Positions 1 through 5,425 of a stretch of DNA of 5,569 nt are shown piece by piece. A program made the translations under genes and the position numbers. Source of the stretch: an uncultured Bacilli bacterium. GTDB lineage: Bacteria > Bacillota_I > Bacilli_A > RF39 > UBA660. The notes below the pieces were generated by a model that saw only the letters and a list, made by a program, of their open reading frames with translations, ran no database searches and was not told where the DNA came from. Each line of letters opens with the position of its first letter. Position 1 is the first letter of the stretch. The stretch lies in assembly GCA_947631285.1 (NCBI GenBank), contig CANRKS010000062.1, positions 1-5,569 on the forward strand. Direction: 5' to 3'.

Positions 1-3
1 AGC

Positions 4-11
4 GGAAAGGA
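4..11 (+). promoter_or_regulatory. Ribosome binding site that decides the start of the first gene
   Basis: GGAAAGGA is the only purine-rich match to the 16S tail before this gene. It leaves no spacer to the ATG at 12 and 12 bases to the ATG at 24, so the second ATG is the more likely start. Confidence 0.5.
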
Positions 12-23
12 ATGTTTAGATTT

Positions 24-344
24 ATGAAAAAATTTTGGAAAGAAATATTAATATTAATAATACAATTATTTTTGTTTTATATTGTTCCTTTATTTAAAGG
101 AGTGGCAGAAATGGGTTTAGTATTATTACTTATAGTTGGAACATTTATTCTTTCTATAATAATATCTAGTGTATCTAAAGAAAAAGTAAAATATTATTAT
201 CCTTTAGTTGTTTCAATATTATTTATACCCTCAATCTTTATTTATTATAATGAAACAGCTTTAATTCATATAGTTTGGTATTTTGTAGATTCTTTGATTG
301 GTTTAGTAATGGGAACAATTATTTATAAATTAACTAATAAATAA
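24..344 (+). CDS. Small four-helix membrane protein, unknown function
   Basis: This encodes a 106-residue, almost wholly hydrophobic protein. Four membrane helices can be read at about residues 8-24, 30-49, 58-74 and 80-100, with a short lysine-rich loop (SKEKVK, 51-56) and a basic C-terminus. There is no signal peptidase site and no catalytic motif. The start at 24 (MKKFWKEI) is preferred over the in-frame ATG at 12. The only ribosome binding site, GGAAAGGA at 4-11, directly abuts the ATG at 12 but lies 12 bases before the one at 24, which is long but workable. The next gene begins 51 bases downstream with no terminator between, so the two are probably co-transcribed. The promoter must lie left of the window. 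The look is of a small conserved Bacillota membrane protein, but I cannot name a family. Confidence 0.75.
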   Translation: MKKFWKEILILIIQLFLFYIVPLFKGVAEMGLVLLLIVGTFILSIIISSVSKEKVKYYYPLVVSILFIPSIFIYYNETALIHIVWYFVDSLIGLVMGTIIYKLTNK

Positions 345-381
345 TTAGCCAAATAGTAATTTGTAAGGATGATTCTATTTT

Positions 382-389
382 AAAGGAGG
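382..389 (+). promoter_or_regulatory. Strong consensus ribosome binding site
   Basis: AAAGGAGG is a near-perfect match to the 16S tail, six bases before the ATG at 396. It is the best ribosome binding site in the window. Confidence 0.85.
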
Positions 390-395
390 TTCACA

Positions 396-1040
396 ATGAA
401 AAAGTGGCTTGATAACATTAGAAAGCCTAATAAAGATATAAAAATGTCTAAAAAGATTATATATAGTTTATTGATACTATTATTAGGTATAATTTTAGGT
501 GTTTTTTCTAAATGGTTAGATAATCTTCCTATCAATGATGCAATATGGTGGCAACACATATTAGGAATTGTAGATTTAAGAAATGTTTTTTCTTATGTTG
601 GAATATGGATATTTTTAGCAATTGTTATTTCTGTATTTAGTAGAACACCATTAAGAGCAAGTTTAAATGTATTTTTATTTTTTGTGGGCATGACTGTAAG
701 TTACCACTTATATACAATTATGTTTAGTGGTTTTAATCCTAAAAGTTATATGATGATTTGGTATGGAATAACCGCCATAACTCCAATACTTGCATTTATT
801 TGTTGGTATGCAAAAGGAAATAATAAAATTTCAATTATAATTTCTGGGGTAATATTAGCAGTAATGTTAAAAGAATCTTTTAGTGTTGGAATATGGTATT
901 TTTATTTTAAAAGTACTATAGATACATTATTATTTTTAGGAACAATGGCAGTTTTATATACAAAACCCAAAAATAGTGTTTATAGTTTATTATTAGCAGT
1001 TATATTAGTAATAGTATATAGTTTAAGACTATATATATAA
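396..1040 (+). CDS. Multi-pass membrane protein, unknown function
   Basis: This encodes a 214-residue integral membrane protein with a basic cytoplasmic N-terminus (about residues 1-19). Six or seven hydrophobic helices can be read at about 20-39, 66-82, 88-110, 120-138, 145-169, 174-189 and 194-213. A Trp-rich loop (WWQH, 51-54) and a Gly/Tyr-rich stretch (SGFNPKSYMMIWYG, 111-124) sit between helices and may be the functional surface. A consensus site AAAGGAGG (382-389) lies six bases before the ATG, so the start is secure and translation should be strong. It follows the small membrane gene by 51 bases and precedes a membrane-tethered regulator by 209 bases. All five Arg codons are AGA, unlike the regulator downstream. 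The layout loosely recalls small membrane families such as DUF6518, but I cannot confirm membership. No transport motif is visible. Confidence 0.8.
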   Translation: MKKWLDNIRKPNKDIKMSKKIIYSLLILLLGIILGVFSKWLDNLPINDAIWWQHILGIVDLRNVFSYVGIWIFLAIVISVFSRTPLRASLNVFLFFVGMTVSYHLYTIMFSGFNPKSYMMIWYGITAITPILAFICWYAKGNNKISIIISGVILAVMLKESFSVGIWYFYFKSTIDTLLFLGTMAVLYTKPKNSVYSLLLAVILVIVYSLRLYI

Positions 1041-1106
1041 TACAAATTACAAGTATACTTTAAGATGTAAATAAGTTTTAAATTAATATAATTGATATAA
1101 GAACGT

Positions 1107-1135
1107 AAAAGCTAGGAGAATGTTTCTAGGTTTTT
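1107..1135 (+). terminator. Weak candidate intrinsic terminator after the two membrane genes
   Basis: AAAAGCTAG (1107-1115) can pair with CTAGGTTTT (1126-1134) with one G/G mismatch, around a 10-base loop. The 3' arm runs into TTTTT (1131-1135). The stem has few G-C pairs and the T-run is partly used by the stem, so termination would be inefficient. The position, 67 bases after the membrane gene, fits the end of that operon. Confidence 0.3.
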
Positions 1136-1161
1136 ATTGTATGAAGAAACCAATAGCTATA

Positions 1162-1177
1162 ATTGTTAAGCAACAAT
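1162..1177 (+). repeat. Small inverted repeat (hairpin) in the spacer before the regulator
   Basis: ATTGTT (1162-1167) and AACAAT (1172-1177) are perfect inverted repeats around the tetraloop AAGC. The stem is AT-rich with six pairs and no following T-run, so it is not a terminator. It may be an operator half-pair, part of a leader RNA, or chance in AT-rich DNA. Confidence 0.35.
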
Positions 1178-1196
1178 AATACCCTTGAAATATTTC

Positions 1197-1226
1197 CTGT
1201 TAAAATAATCATTTAAATTCTAAAAT
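1197..1226 (+). promoter_or_regulatory. Tentative promoter of the XRE-type regulator
   Basis: TAAAAT at 1221-1226 could be a -10 box, with the weak -35 CTGTTA at 1197-1202 and an 18-base spacer. Transcription would start near 1233, giving a leader of under 20 bases that holds the ribosome binding site AAAGGAG (1236-1242). A better -35 match, TTGAAA at 1185-1190, has no good -10 box at 16-18 bases, so the assignment stays weak. Confidence 0.3.
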
Positions 1227-1234
1227 GTTAACAT
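1225..1234. promoter_or_regulatory. Candidate operator: 10-bp palindrome ATGTTAACAT
   Basis: ATGTTAACAT is a perfect palindrome between the tentative -10 box and the ribosome binding site of the regulator gene. Dimeric XRE-family repressors commonly bind such sites at their own promoters, so autoregulation is plausible. This is inference from position and symmetry only. No second copy was found in the window by eye. Confidence 0.35.
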
Positions 1235-1249
1235 GAAAGGAGTGAAAAT

Positions 1250-1960
1250 ATGGATTTAGAAAAAATTGGAAAATTTATTGCCGAATTACGAAAAGCAAAA
1301 AATATTACGCAACAGGAACTTGCGGAAAAATTAGGAGTAACCGATCGAACTGTTGGTAATTGGGAAAATGGTCGCAATATGCCTGATTTGTCATTATTTA
1401 AGCCTTTATGCCAAGAGTTAAATATTTCTTTAAATGATTTAATGAGTGGAGAAATAATTCAAGAAAAAGATTATCAAGAAAAGTTTGAAGAAAATGTTAC
1501 AAATACGCTTGTTTATTCTAATAAAAAAATAACAAAATATAGCCAAATTATTTCATTAATTTTAATCGTTTTTGGTTTATTTGTTTCTTTTACCGCTATT
1601 ATGATTTTCCCAAGTGAAAGCAGTTGGGGTTCTATTTATTCCATTTTAGGAATCATTATTATCATGATTGGTATCTTTAGAATGATGAATACAATTGCTT
1701 TATTTAAAAAAATAATTTTAATTGGCTTATCTTTTATGGTAATGATATCAGTTTTGTTATGTGCTGATTATTTAAATGTTTTATTTAACCAAGAAGCCCC
1801 AATGTTTAGAATAAGAACAACGGCAGTTGGTGATGTCCTTTATTATGATGCTTTATTTTATGATGTCTTTCGCTGTCATTTTGACAAAGAAAATGAATAT
1901 TGGGTGATTGAAGAAAACAAAAAACGTTCCATAGAGGAACTAATTAATTATTGTGAGTAA
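1250..1960 (+). CDS. Membrane-tethered XRE/Cro-type transcriptional regulator with an outer C-terminal domain
   Basis: This encodes a 236-residue regulator. Residues 7-61 form a classic HTH_3 (Cro/CI) domain, with QQELAEKLGVTDRTVGNWENGR (21-42) spanning the helix-turn-helix and the WENGR signature. A charged linker (about 62-98) leads to three membrane helices near 99-120, 127-146 and 154-177. Positive charges (KKITK before helix 1, the loop RMMNTIALFKK between helices 2 and 3) place the HTH inside and residues 178-236 outside. The outer part holds a FRIRTT...YYDALFYDVFRC block that looks like a small folded domain; I recall similar tails in other Bacillota regulators but cannot name a family. 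The protein probably binds DNA from the membrane and may sense an envelope signal. AAAGGAG (1236-1242) is seven bases before the ATG. Five of eight Arg codons are CGN. It converges with gmk across a 2-bp gap. Confidence 0.9.
   Translation: MDLEKIGKFIAELRKAKNITQQELAEKLGVTDRTVGNWENGRNMPDLSLFKPLCQELNISLNDLMSGEIIQEKDYQEKFEENVTNTLVYSNKKITKYSQIISLILIVFGLFVSFTAIMIFPSESSWGSIYSILGIIIIMIGIFRMMNTIALFKKIILIGLSFMVMISVLLCADYLNVLFNQEAPMFRIRTTAVGDVLYYDALFYDVFRCHFDKENEYWVIEENKKRSIEELINYCE
1919..1940 (-). terminator. Candidate gmk terminator inside the 3' end of the regulator gene
   Basis: Read on the minus strand, GTTCC and GGAAC (1936-1940 and 1926-1930) form a five-pair stem around TCTAT. It is followed by one G and then six T (1924-1919). 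This is a short but recognisable intrinsic terminator 23 bases beyond the gmk stop codon, within the coding DNA of the opposing gene. No other terminator lies between the two convergent genes. Confidence 0.4.
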
Positions 1961-1962
1961 AT

Positions 1963-2637
1963 TTAAATTTCAACATCTTTATTAATAAAATCTTCATCCA
2001 TTAATAATTCATGGATCTCTTCTTCTTTAGTATCAAGAAAAACTTCTTCAATTCGATCTACTCGACATTTTTCGGCTTTAATAATGGCTTCTACTTTTGA
2101 TGTAGCTTCTAAAACTATATCATTTACTACGACATAGTTGTATTTAGTAACTTCATTTATTTCTTGATAAGCTTTTTTAAATCTTTCCACAATTTTTTCT
2201 TTAGAATCTGTATGGCGATTTTTTAATCTTTTTAGTAATTCTTTTAAAGAAGGAGGCATAATAAAAATACAAATGGCTTCGGGAAATATTTTTTGGACAT
2301 GGCGAGCTCCTTCAATTTCAATTTCTAAAATAACATCTATGCCATTATTTAATTTGTCTTTTATATCTCCTTTAGGAGTACCATAATAATTACCGGAATA
2401 ATTAGTATATTCTAAGAAGTAATCTTTTTCAATTAATGATTTAAATTCTTCTTCACCAACAAAATTATAAGTTACGCCGGGAATATCATTGCTTCTTTTT
2501 TCTCTAGAAGTAGTAGATATAGATAACCATCTATTTTGGTCATCTTTTTCAAGTAATTTTTGGATAATAGTACCTTTCCCAGCTCCACTAGGACCGGAAA
2601 TAACAATTAAAGCCCCTCTTTCTTTTTGTTTAATCAT
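1963..2637 (-). CDS. gmk: Guanylate kinase
   Basis: Guanylate kinase phosphorylates GMP to GDP with ATP, in the cytoplasm, and is essential for GTP, dGTP and (p)ppGpp pools. The 224-residue product has the P-loop GPSGAGKGT (15-23), the GMP-binding stretch STTSREKRSNDIPGVTYNFV (41-60), FLEYTNYSGNYYGTP (74-88), ILEIEIEGARHVQ (103-115) and the lid region RLKNRHTDS (137-145). All are family hallmarks. The usual R-x-G-E after the TTSR motif reads R-S-N-D here, a mild deviation. The C-terminus (about 195-224) is an acidic tail, slightly longer than the usual 200-210 residue enzyme. The start at 2637 is chosen because AAGGA (2642-2646) precedes it. The upstream in-frame TTG at 2676 would place coding sequence across the promoter. 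The gene is alone: rpoZ, its common Bacillota partner, is not beside it. Confidence 0.96.
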   Translation of the reverse strand: MIKQKERGALIVISGPSGAGKGTIIQKLLEKDDQNRWLSISTTSREKRSNDIPGVTYNFVGEEEFKSLIEKDYFLEYTNYSGNYYGTPKGDIKDKLNNGIDVILEIEIEGARHVQKIFPEAICIFIMPPSLKELLKRLKNRHTDSKEKIVERFKKAYQEINEVTKYNYVVVNDIVLEATSKVEAIIKAEKCRVDRIEEVFLDTKEEEIHELLMDEDFINKDVEI

Positions 2638-2641
2638 AATA

Positions 2642-2665
2642 TCCTTCCTTTCTTTAATTATAGCA
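2642..2665 (-). promoter_or_regulatory. gmk extended -10 promoter and ribosome binding site
   Basis: On the minus strand, TGCTATAAT (2665-2657) is a perfect -10 hexamer with the extended TGn element. The -35 region at the right spacing (GATACA, 2685-2680) is poor, as extended -10 promoters tolerate. A start near 2650 would give a leader of about 13 bases holding GGAAGGA just before the ATG at 2637. A perfect TTGACA at 2676-2671 sits only eight bases from the -10 box, so it cannot be its -35. Confidence 0.6.
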
Positions 2666-2715
2666 AAAAATGTCAATAATGTATCTTAAAATAAATTAAT
2701 TAAAGATAATTGTAG

Positions 2716-2721
2716 TATAAT
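2716..2721 (+). promoter_or_regulatory. -10 box of the DUF1003 gene
   Basis: TATAAT is a perfect -10 hexamer 27 bases before the ATG at 2749, which would give a leader of about 20 bases. The expected -35 position (about 2693-2698) is only AT-rich and does not match TTGACA, so the promoter may be weak or activator-dependent. It is divergent from the gmk promoter in the same 111-bp spacer. Confidence 0.45.
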
Positions 2722-2748
2722 AAAAATGAATATTTTGAAGGTGAAATA

Positions 2749-3267
2749 ATGGAAAAGAGAAAAAGAGAATTAGTAAAAATGCTTCTTAATCAAAATTTAG
2801 AAGAAAAAGATGAAGAAGAAATGATTGATTTATTAATAAATAATCCTATAACGATTGATGTTGATAAAGAAAATGATTCAAAAATGTCGTTTGGTGATAA
2901 AGTTGCCGATAAATTATCTGCGGTGGCGGGTAGTTGGACATTCATTATTTTGTTTTGTTTATTTTTATTATTTTGGATTATTCTAAATGCTTATATATTG
3001 CTTGATGGAGCCATTGACCCTTATCCTTTTATCTTACTTAATCTATTGTTATCTTGCCTTGCGGCTTTACAAGCTCCGATTATTATGATGAGTCAAAATA
3101 GACAAGCCAAAAAAGATACCATTCGTAATAAGAATGATTATCGAACTGATTTAAAAAGTGAATTAATTTTAGAAGAAATTTGTGATCGCTTAGATAAGAT
3201 TAATAAAAATCAAAATAAAATTTTAAACTATATTAAAACAAAAGAAGAAGAAAAATCTAAGAAATAA
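2749..3267 (+). CDS. DUF1003 family membrane protein
   Basis: This encodes a 172-residue protein with the DUF1003 pattern. It has an acidic cytoplasmic N-terminal region (1-45), FGDKVADKLSAVAGSWTFI (48-66) leading into helix 1 (about 63-85), then DPYPFILLNLLLSCLAALQAP (90-110) forming helix 2. After that come IIMMSQNRQAKKD (111-123), a basic stretch, and a helical, probably coiled C-terminal tail (about 134-165) ending in charged residues. The family is widespread in bacteria and has no settled biochemical role. The conserved GSWTFI, PFILLNLLLS and SQNRQ blocks are all intact here and the length is normal. The start at 2749 has GAAGGTGA (2737-2744) before it. Both termini should be cytoplasmic, with a short outer loop. 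It is monocistronic between the gmk promoter region and a terminator-like hairpin. Confidence 0.9.
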   Translation: MEKRKRELVKMLLNQNLEEKDEEEMIDLLINNPITIDVDKENDSKMSFGDKVADKLSAVAGSWTFIILFCLFLLFWIILNAYILLDGAIDPYPFILLNLLLSCLAALQAPIIMMSQNRQAKKDTIRNKNDYRTDLKSELILEEICDRLDKINKNQNKILNYIKTKEEEKSKK

Positions 3268-3289
3268 AGGAAAAAGATTTTTCTTTTTT
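3266..3289 (+). terminator. Intrinsic terminator of the DUF1003 gene
   Basis: AAAGGAAAA (3266-3274) pairs with TTTTCTTTT (3279-3287) around the loop AGAT with one G-U pair, and the run of T continues to 3289. The stem starts inside the stop codon. It is AT-rich, so efficiency is uncertain, but position and T-run fit a terminator. Confidence 0.5.
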
Positions 3290-3318
3290 GCTCATTTAGA
3301 ATAAAGGATATATAACAG

Positions 3319-3347
3319 TTGTGAAATAGCTAAAGATATTTTATAAT
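3319..3347 (+). promoter_or_regulatory. Strong sigma-A-like promoter placed directly before a start codon
   Basis: TTGTGA (3319-3324, four of six to TTGACA) and a perfect TATAAT (3342-3347) are separated by exactly 17 bases. The expected transcription start, about seven bases after the -10 box, is 3354-3355, which is the ATG at 3355. No ribosome binding site fits between, so the transcript would be leaderless or carry a six-base leader to the ATG at 3361. Confidence 0.65.
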
Positions 3348-3354
3348 GAAATAG

Positions 3355-4071
3355 ATGTTTATGAAAAAAATAGGAATAAGTCTTTTAATTTGTAGTTTAA
3401 TTATTATCTTTATAAGTGTTTTTTATTTTGAAGGTAAAAAGAATACTAGTATGGTAAATAATAAAATAGATGAAGTTTCTCATGAGGAAGAAAGAAAAGA
3501 TGATAAGGAAAACATTTATACTGATGATAATAAAATAATTTTAGGTTTATATAAAAATTATCATGATGGAAGGGAAAGAAAATTAATTAGAGAATATCTA
3601 GCATCATGGTCTTATCATAATGATATTTCTTCTTTTGAAGTTTATTATACTAATGAAGAAGCAATAAGTAGTAAAAACCAAATAGCATTATTTTCTTCTT
3701 ATAAAGATATGTATGATCAAGATTTAAAATACCGTATAGGTTATTTTCTTAGTTTTGAAACAACTTTAGGAGTGATTAATAAAACAGTTTTAAAGCCTGT
3801 TGATACTAAAGATTTTTTTAATTATTTAGAAATATACTTATATGATGATTATCATCAAAATGGTGGTTGGTATAGTCATGTTACGGAAGAAGAATTTAAT
3901 GAGAACACTTTACTCACTTCAATTAAATTAACGGCAGGATTAGAAGTAGAAAAGATTATTTCAGATATTACTCTTACCGCTTTTACTTATGATAGTGATG
4001 ATTTTGATGAAGAGGGAAATTATCGAGGAATAAGTAAATATACAATAATAGTAAAAAATAATAATAACTAA
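3355..4071 (+). CDS. Signal-anchored extracellular protein, unknown family
   Basis: This encodes a 238-residue protein with a short basic N-terminus and one hydrophobic helix (about residues 7-24). A charged linker (about 28-60) and a mixed, probably beta-rich domain (about 60-235) follow. The Cys at 13 is not in a lipobox, so this looks like a signal anchor with the domain outside rather than a lipoprotein. Visible blocks include ASWSYHNDISSFEVYYT (83-99), EIYLYDDYHQNGGWYSH (159-175), SIKLTAG (189-195) and an Asp-rich loop DSDDFDEEGNYRG (213-225). That loop could bind a metal such as calcium, but this is inference. The tail NNNN is coded by an AAT repeat. Start choice is open: ATG at 3355 or 3361, and neither has a ribosome binding site. 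It overlaps the deacetylase gene by four bases, tail to tail. I do not recognise the family. Confidence 0.82.
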   Translation: MFMKKIGISLLICSLIIIFISVFYFEGKKNTSMVNNKIDEVSHEEERKDDKENIYTDDNKIILGLYKNYHDGRERKLIREYLASWSYHNDISSFEVYYTNEEAISSKNQIALFSSYKDMYDQDLKYRIGYFLSFETTLGVINKTVLKPVDTKDFFNYLEIYLYDDYHQNGGWYSHVTEEEFNENTLLTSIKLTAGLEVEKIISDITLTAFTYDSDDFDEEGNYRGISKYTIIVKNNNN

Positions 4072-4076
4072 TTTTT
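4054..4076. terminator. Possible weak bidirectional A/T hairpin at the convergent gene ends
   Basis: AAAAAT (4054-4059) and ATTTTT (4071-4076) can pair around an 11-base loop, with T-runs on both strands. All pairs are A-T, so stability is low. It is the only terminator-like structure seen by eye at the overlapping 3' ends of the two convergent genes. Confidence 0.25.
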
Positions 4077-5408
4077 CTTTTTATAGCATATTAGAACAAT
4101 TATTAAAATTAGGAAAGAAGCAGCAATTAGACAAATAGCCATCATAGATTCATTGCTAATTTTTTTTTGATCTAATTTTTCATTTCTTTCATCGGTATCT
4201 TTTGCCTTTTCATCTTCTTTAACTTCATCTTTTCGCAAGGTTAAATTTTCAAACATATCATTTTTATTTATATCTACCCCAACTAAAGAGCGATATAAGC
4301 CAAATTCTAAAGGAGAATAAGTTTTAATGTCAGTTGCTTTAGTAAATTCATTATTTTTTCCATTAATCCATGCGGTAAACCATGTCCATTGTTGAGAATT
4401 ATGCTTACTGTATCCTTCCTTACTAACTTCATAAGCAGTTTTGCCATCAAAGTATTCTAAAGGTGTATCATAATCCATAATAATGGGATTTTCTTTATAT
4501 AAGTGAAGATATAGTTTGGGAGTATCCCATAATCCATCTTTATTAAATGATTCTAAATCATAATCTTTATCATTAGCTTTTAAAATAGCATCTTTTAAAA
4601 TATAGGTATTTAATATATGTTGACCATGACTATATTCGCCTTTTTCATCATGACCAACAATTACTAAAGGCTTAAACCTTCTTATATTTTCAACTTCAAA
4701 TTTTAAAGCATCATCGACCGTGATATTGCTTTTATTCATGTTTTTAATTGCCCCATCTAAAGTTGTAGACCAGGCATCGGGAATAAAACCAATAATGGGA
4801 TAATTTCTAACCCCAACAGTATATAATCCATGCAATTGCTCATGCAGTCTTTTGGGATTATCATTATGATTAGTAAAATAAACAACTTGAACATTAGCGC
4901 CTCTTGCAATATAGGTAGGAATAAGCCCTAGAAAAAATAATTGTTCATCATCACTATGTGTTGAAAAAAGAAGTAAATCAGCTTTTTCATAAGGAGGAAG
5001 CCAAGTTTCCACAAATGAAGGTAATGCTCCTTCACTTAAAAGATATATTTCAGCAATTTTAACATCTTCATTATAAGTTATTTCTAAAGTTTTAGTTTTA
5101 GATTTTAACTTTTGATATTCATGTAAAAAATTATTTTCACCTAGATTCTCCGTTTCATCATTATATTTAAGAAGACCTTTTTGACTAGATAATTCATATA
5201 CTATATAAATGCCATCTACTTCTTCCATACTTTCTATTTTAATTACTTTATCTTTAGATACTGTTATATAAGTAAGTTCATTATCATCAGTAATTTTTTC
5301 ATCTTTATAATTATCAATAGTAATAGTTACCTTATCAGTAATATTTTCGGCCCAAGTAATAAGGGGAATTAAAAAAATTAAAAATCCTAAAATTATTTTT
5401 TTCATCAT
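4068..5408 (-). CDS. Membrane-anchored extracellular PIG-L/LmbE-type deacetylase
   Basis: PIG-L/LmbE enzymes are zinc hydrolases that remove acetyl groups from N-acetylglucosamine-type substrates. The 446-residue product starts with a signal peptide (MMKKIILGFLIFLIPLITWA, cut likely at WA-EN). A beta-rich region of about 21-130 follows, then the catalytic domain. THSDDE (150-155) corresponds to the family AHPDDE: His151 and Asp154 would bind zinc and Asp153 act as base. VGHDEKGEYSHGQH (251-264) supplies the second motif, with His264 as third ligand and His261 as likely catalytic His. A charged linker (about 392-420), one helix (about 423-441) and a KKKN end anchor it outside the membrane. AAAGG (5417-5421) is eight bases before the ATG at 5408. 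A TTG at 5426 lies in the -10 box and is rejected. It is the only gene here ending in TAG. The substrate is unknown; host or cell-wall amino sugars are plausible. Confidence 0.88.
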   Translation of the reverse strand: MMKKIILGFLIFLIPLITWAENITDKVTITIDNYKDEKITDDNELTYITVSKDKVIKIESMEEVDGIYIVYELSSQKGLLKYNDETENLGENNFLHEYQKLKSKTKTLEITYNEDVKIAEIYLLSEGALPSFVETWLPPYEKADLLLFSTHSDDEQLFFLGLIPTYIARGANVQVVYFTNHNDNPKRLHEQLHGLYTVGVRNYPIIGFIPDAWSTTLDGAIKNMNKSNITVDDALKFEVENIRRFKPLVIVGHDEKGEYSHGQHILNTYILKDAILKANDKDYDLESFNKDGLWDTPKLYLHLYKENPIIMDYDTPLEYFDGKTAYEVSKEGYSKHNSQQWTWFTAWINGKNNEFTKATDIKTYSPLEFGLYRSLVGVDINKNDMFENLTLRKDEVKEDEKAKDTDERNEKLDQKKISNESMMAICLIAASFLILIIVLICYKKKN

Positions 5409-5425
5409 ATCAACTACCTTTCTCA

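Noticed and set aside
1959..1970. 12-bp palindrome AAATTTAAATTT between convergent genes
   Set aside because: It is wholly A/T, mostly within the two stop regions, and has no T-run or G-C pairs, so it is neither a credible terminator nor an operator.
2638..2676. Upstream TTG start for gmk adding 13 residues
   Set aside because: The extension would cross the extended -10 box and the ribosome binding site. The ATG at 2637 has a proper site and begins just before the family's conserved region.
2671..2676. TTGACA on the minus strand as the gmk -35 box
   Set aside because: It is only eight bases from the TATAAT and has no -10-like hexamer 16-18 bases downstream, so it is probably chance.
2489..2689. 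66-codon plus-strand open frame
   Set aside because: It lies antisense to the start of gmk and its promoter, has no ribosome binding site, and its product resembles no protein. It is a shadow of gmk.
3355..3410. Lipoprotein signal in the extracellular protein
   Set aside because: The Cys at residue 13 sits early and inside the hydrophobic helix after LLI, not after a small residue as in a lipobox.
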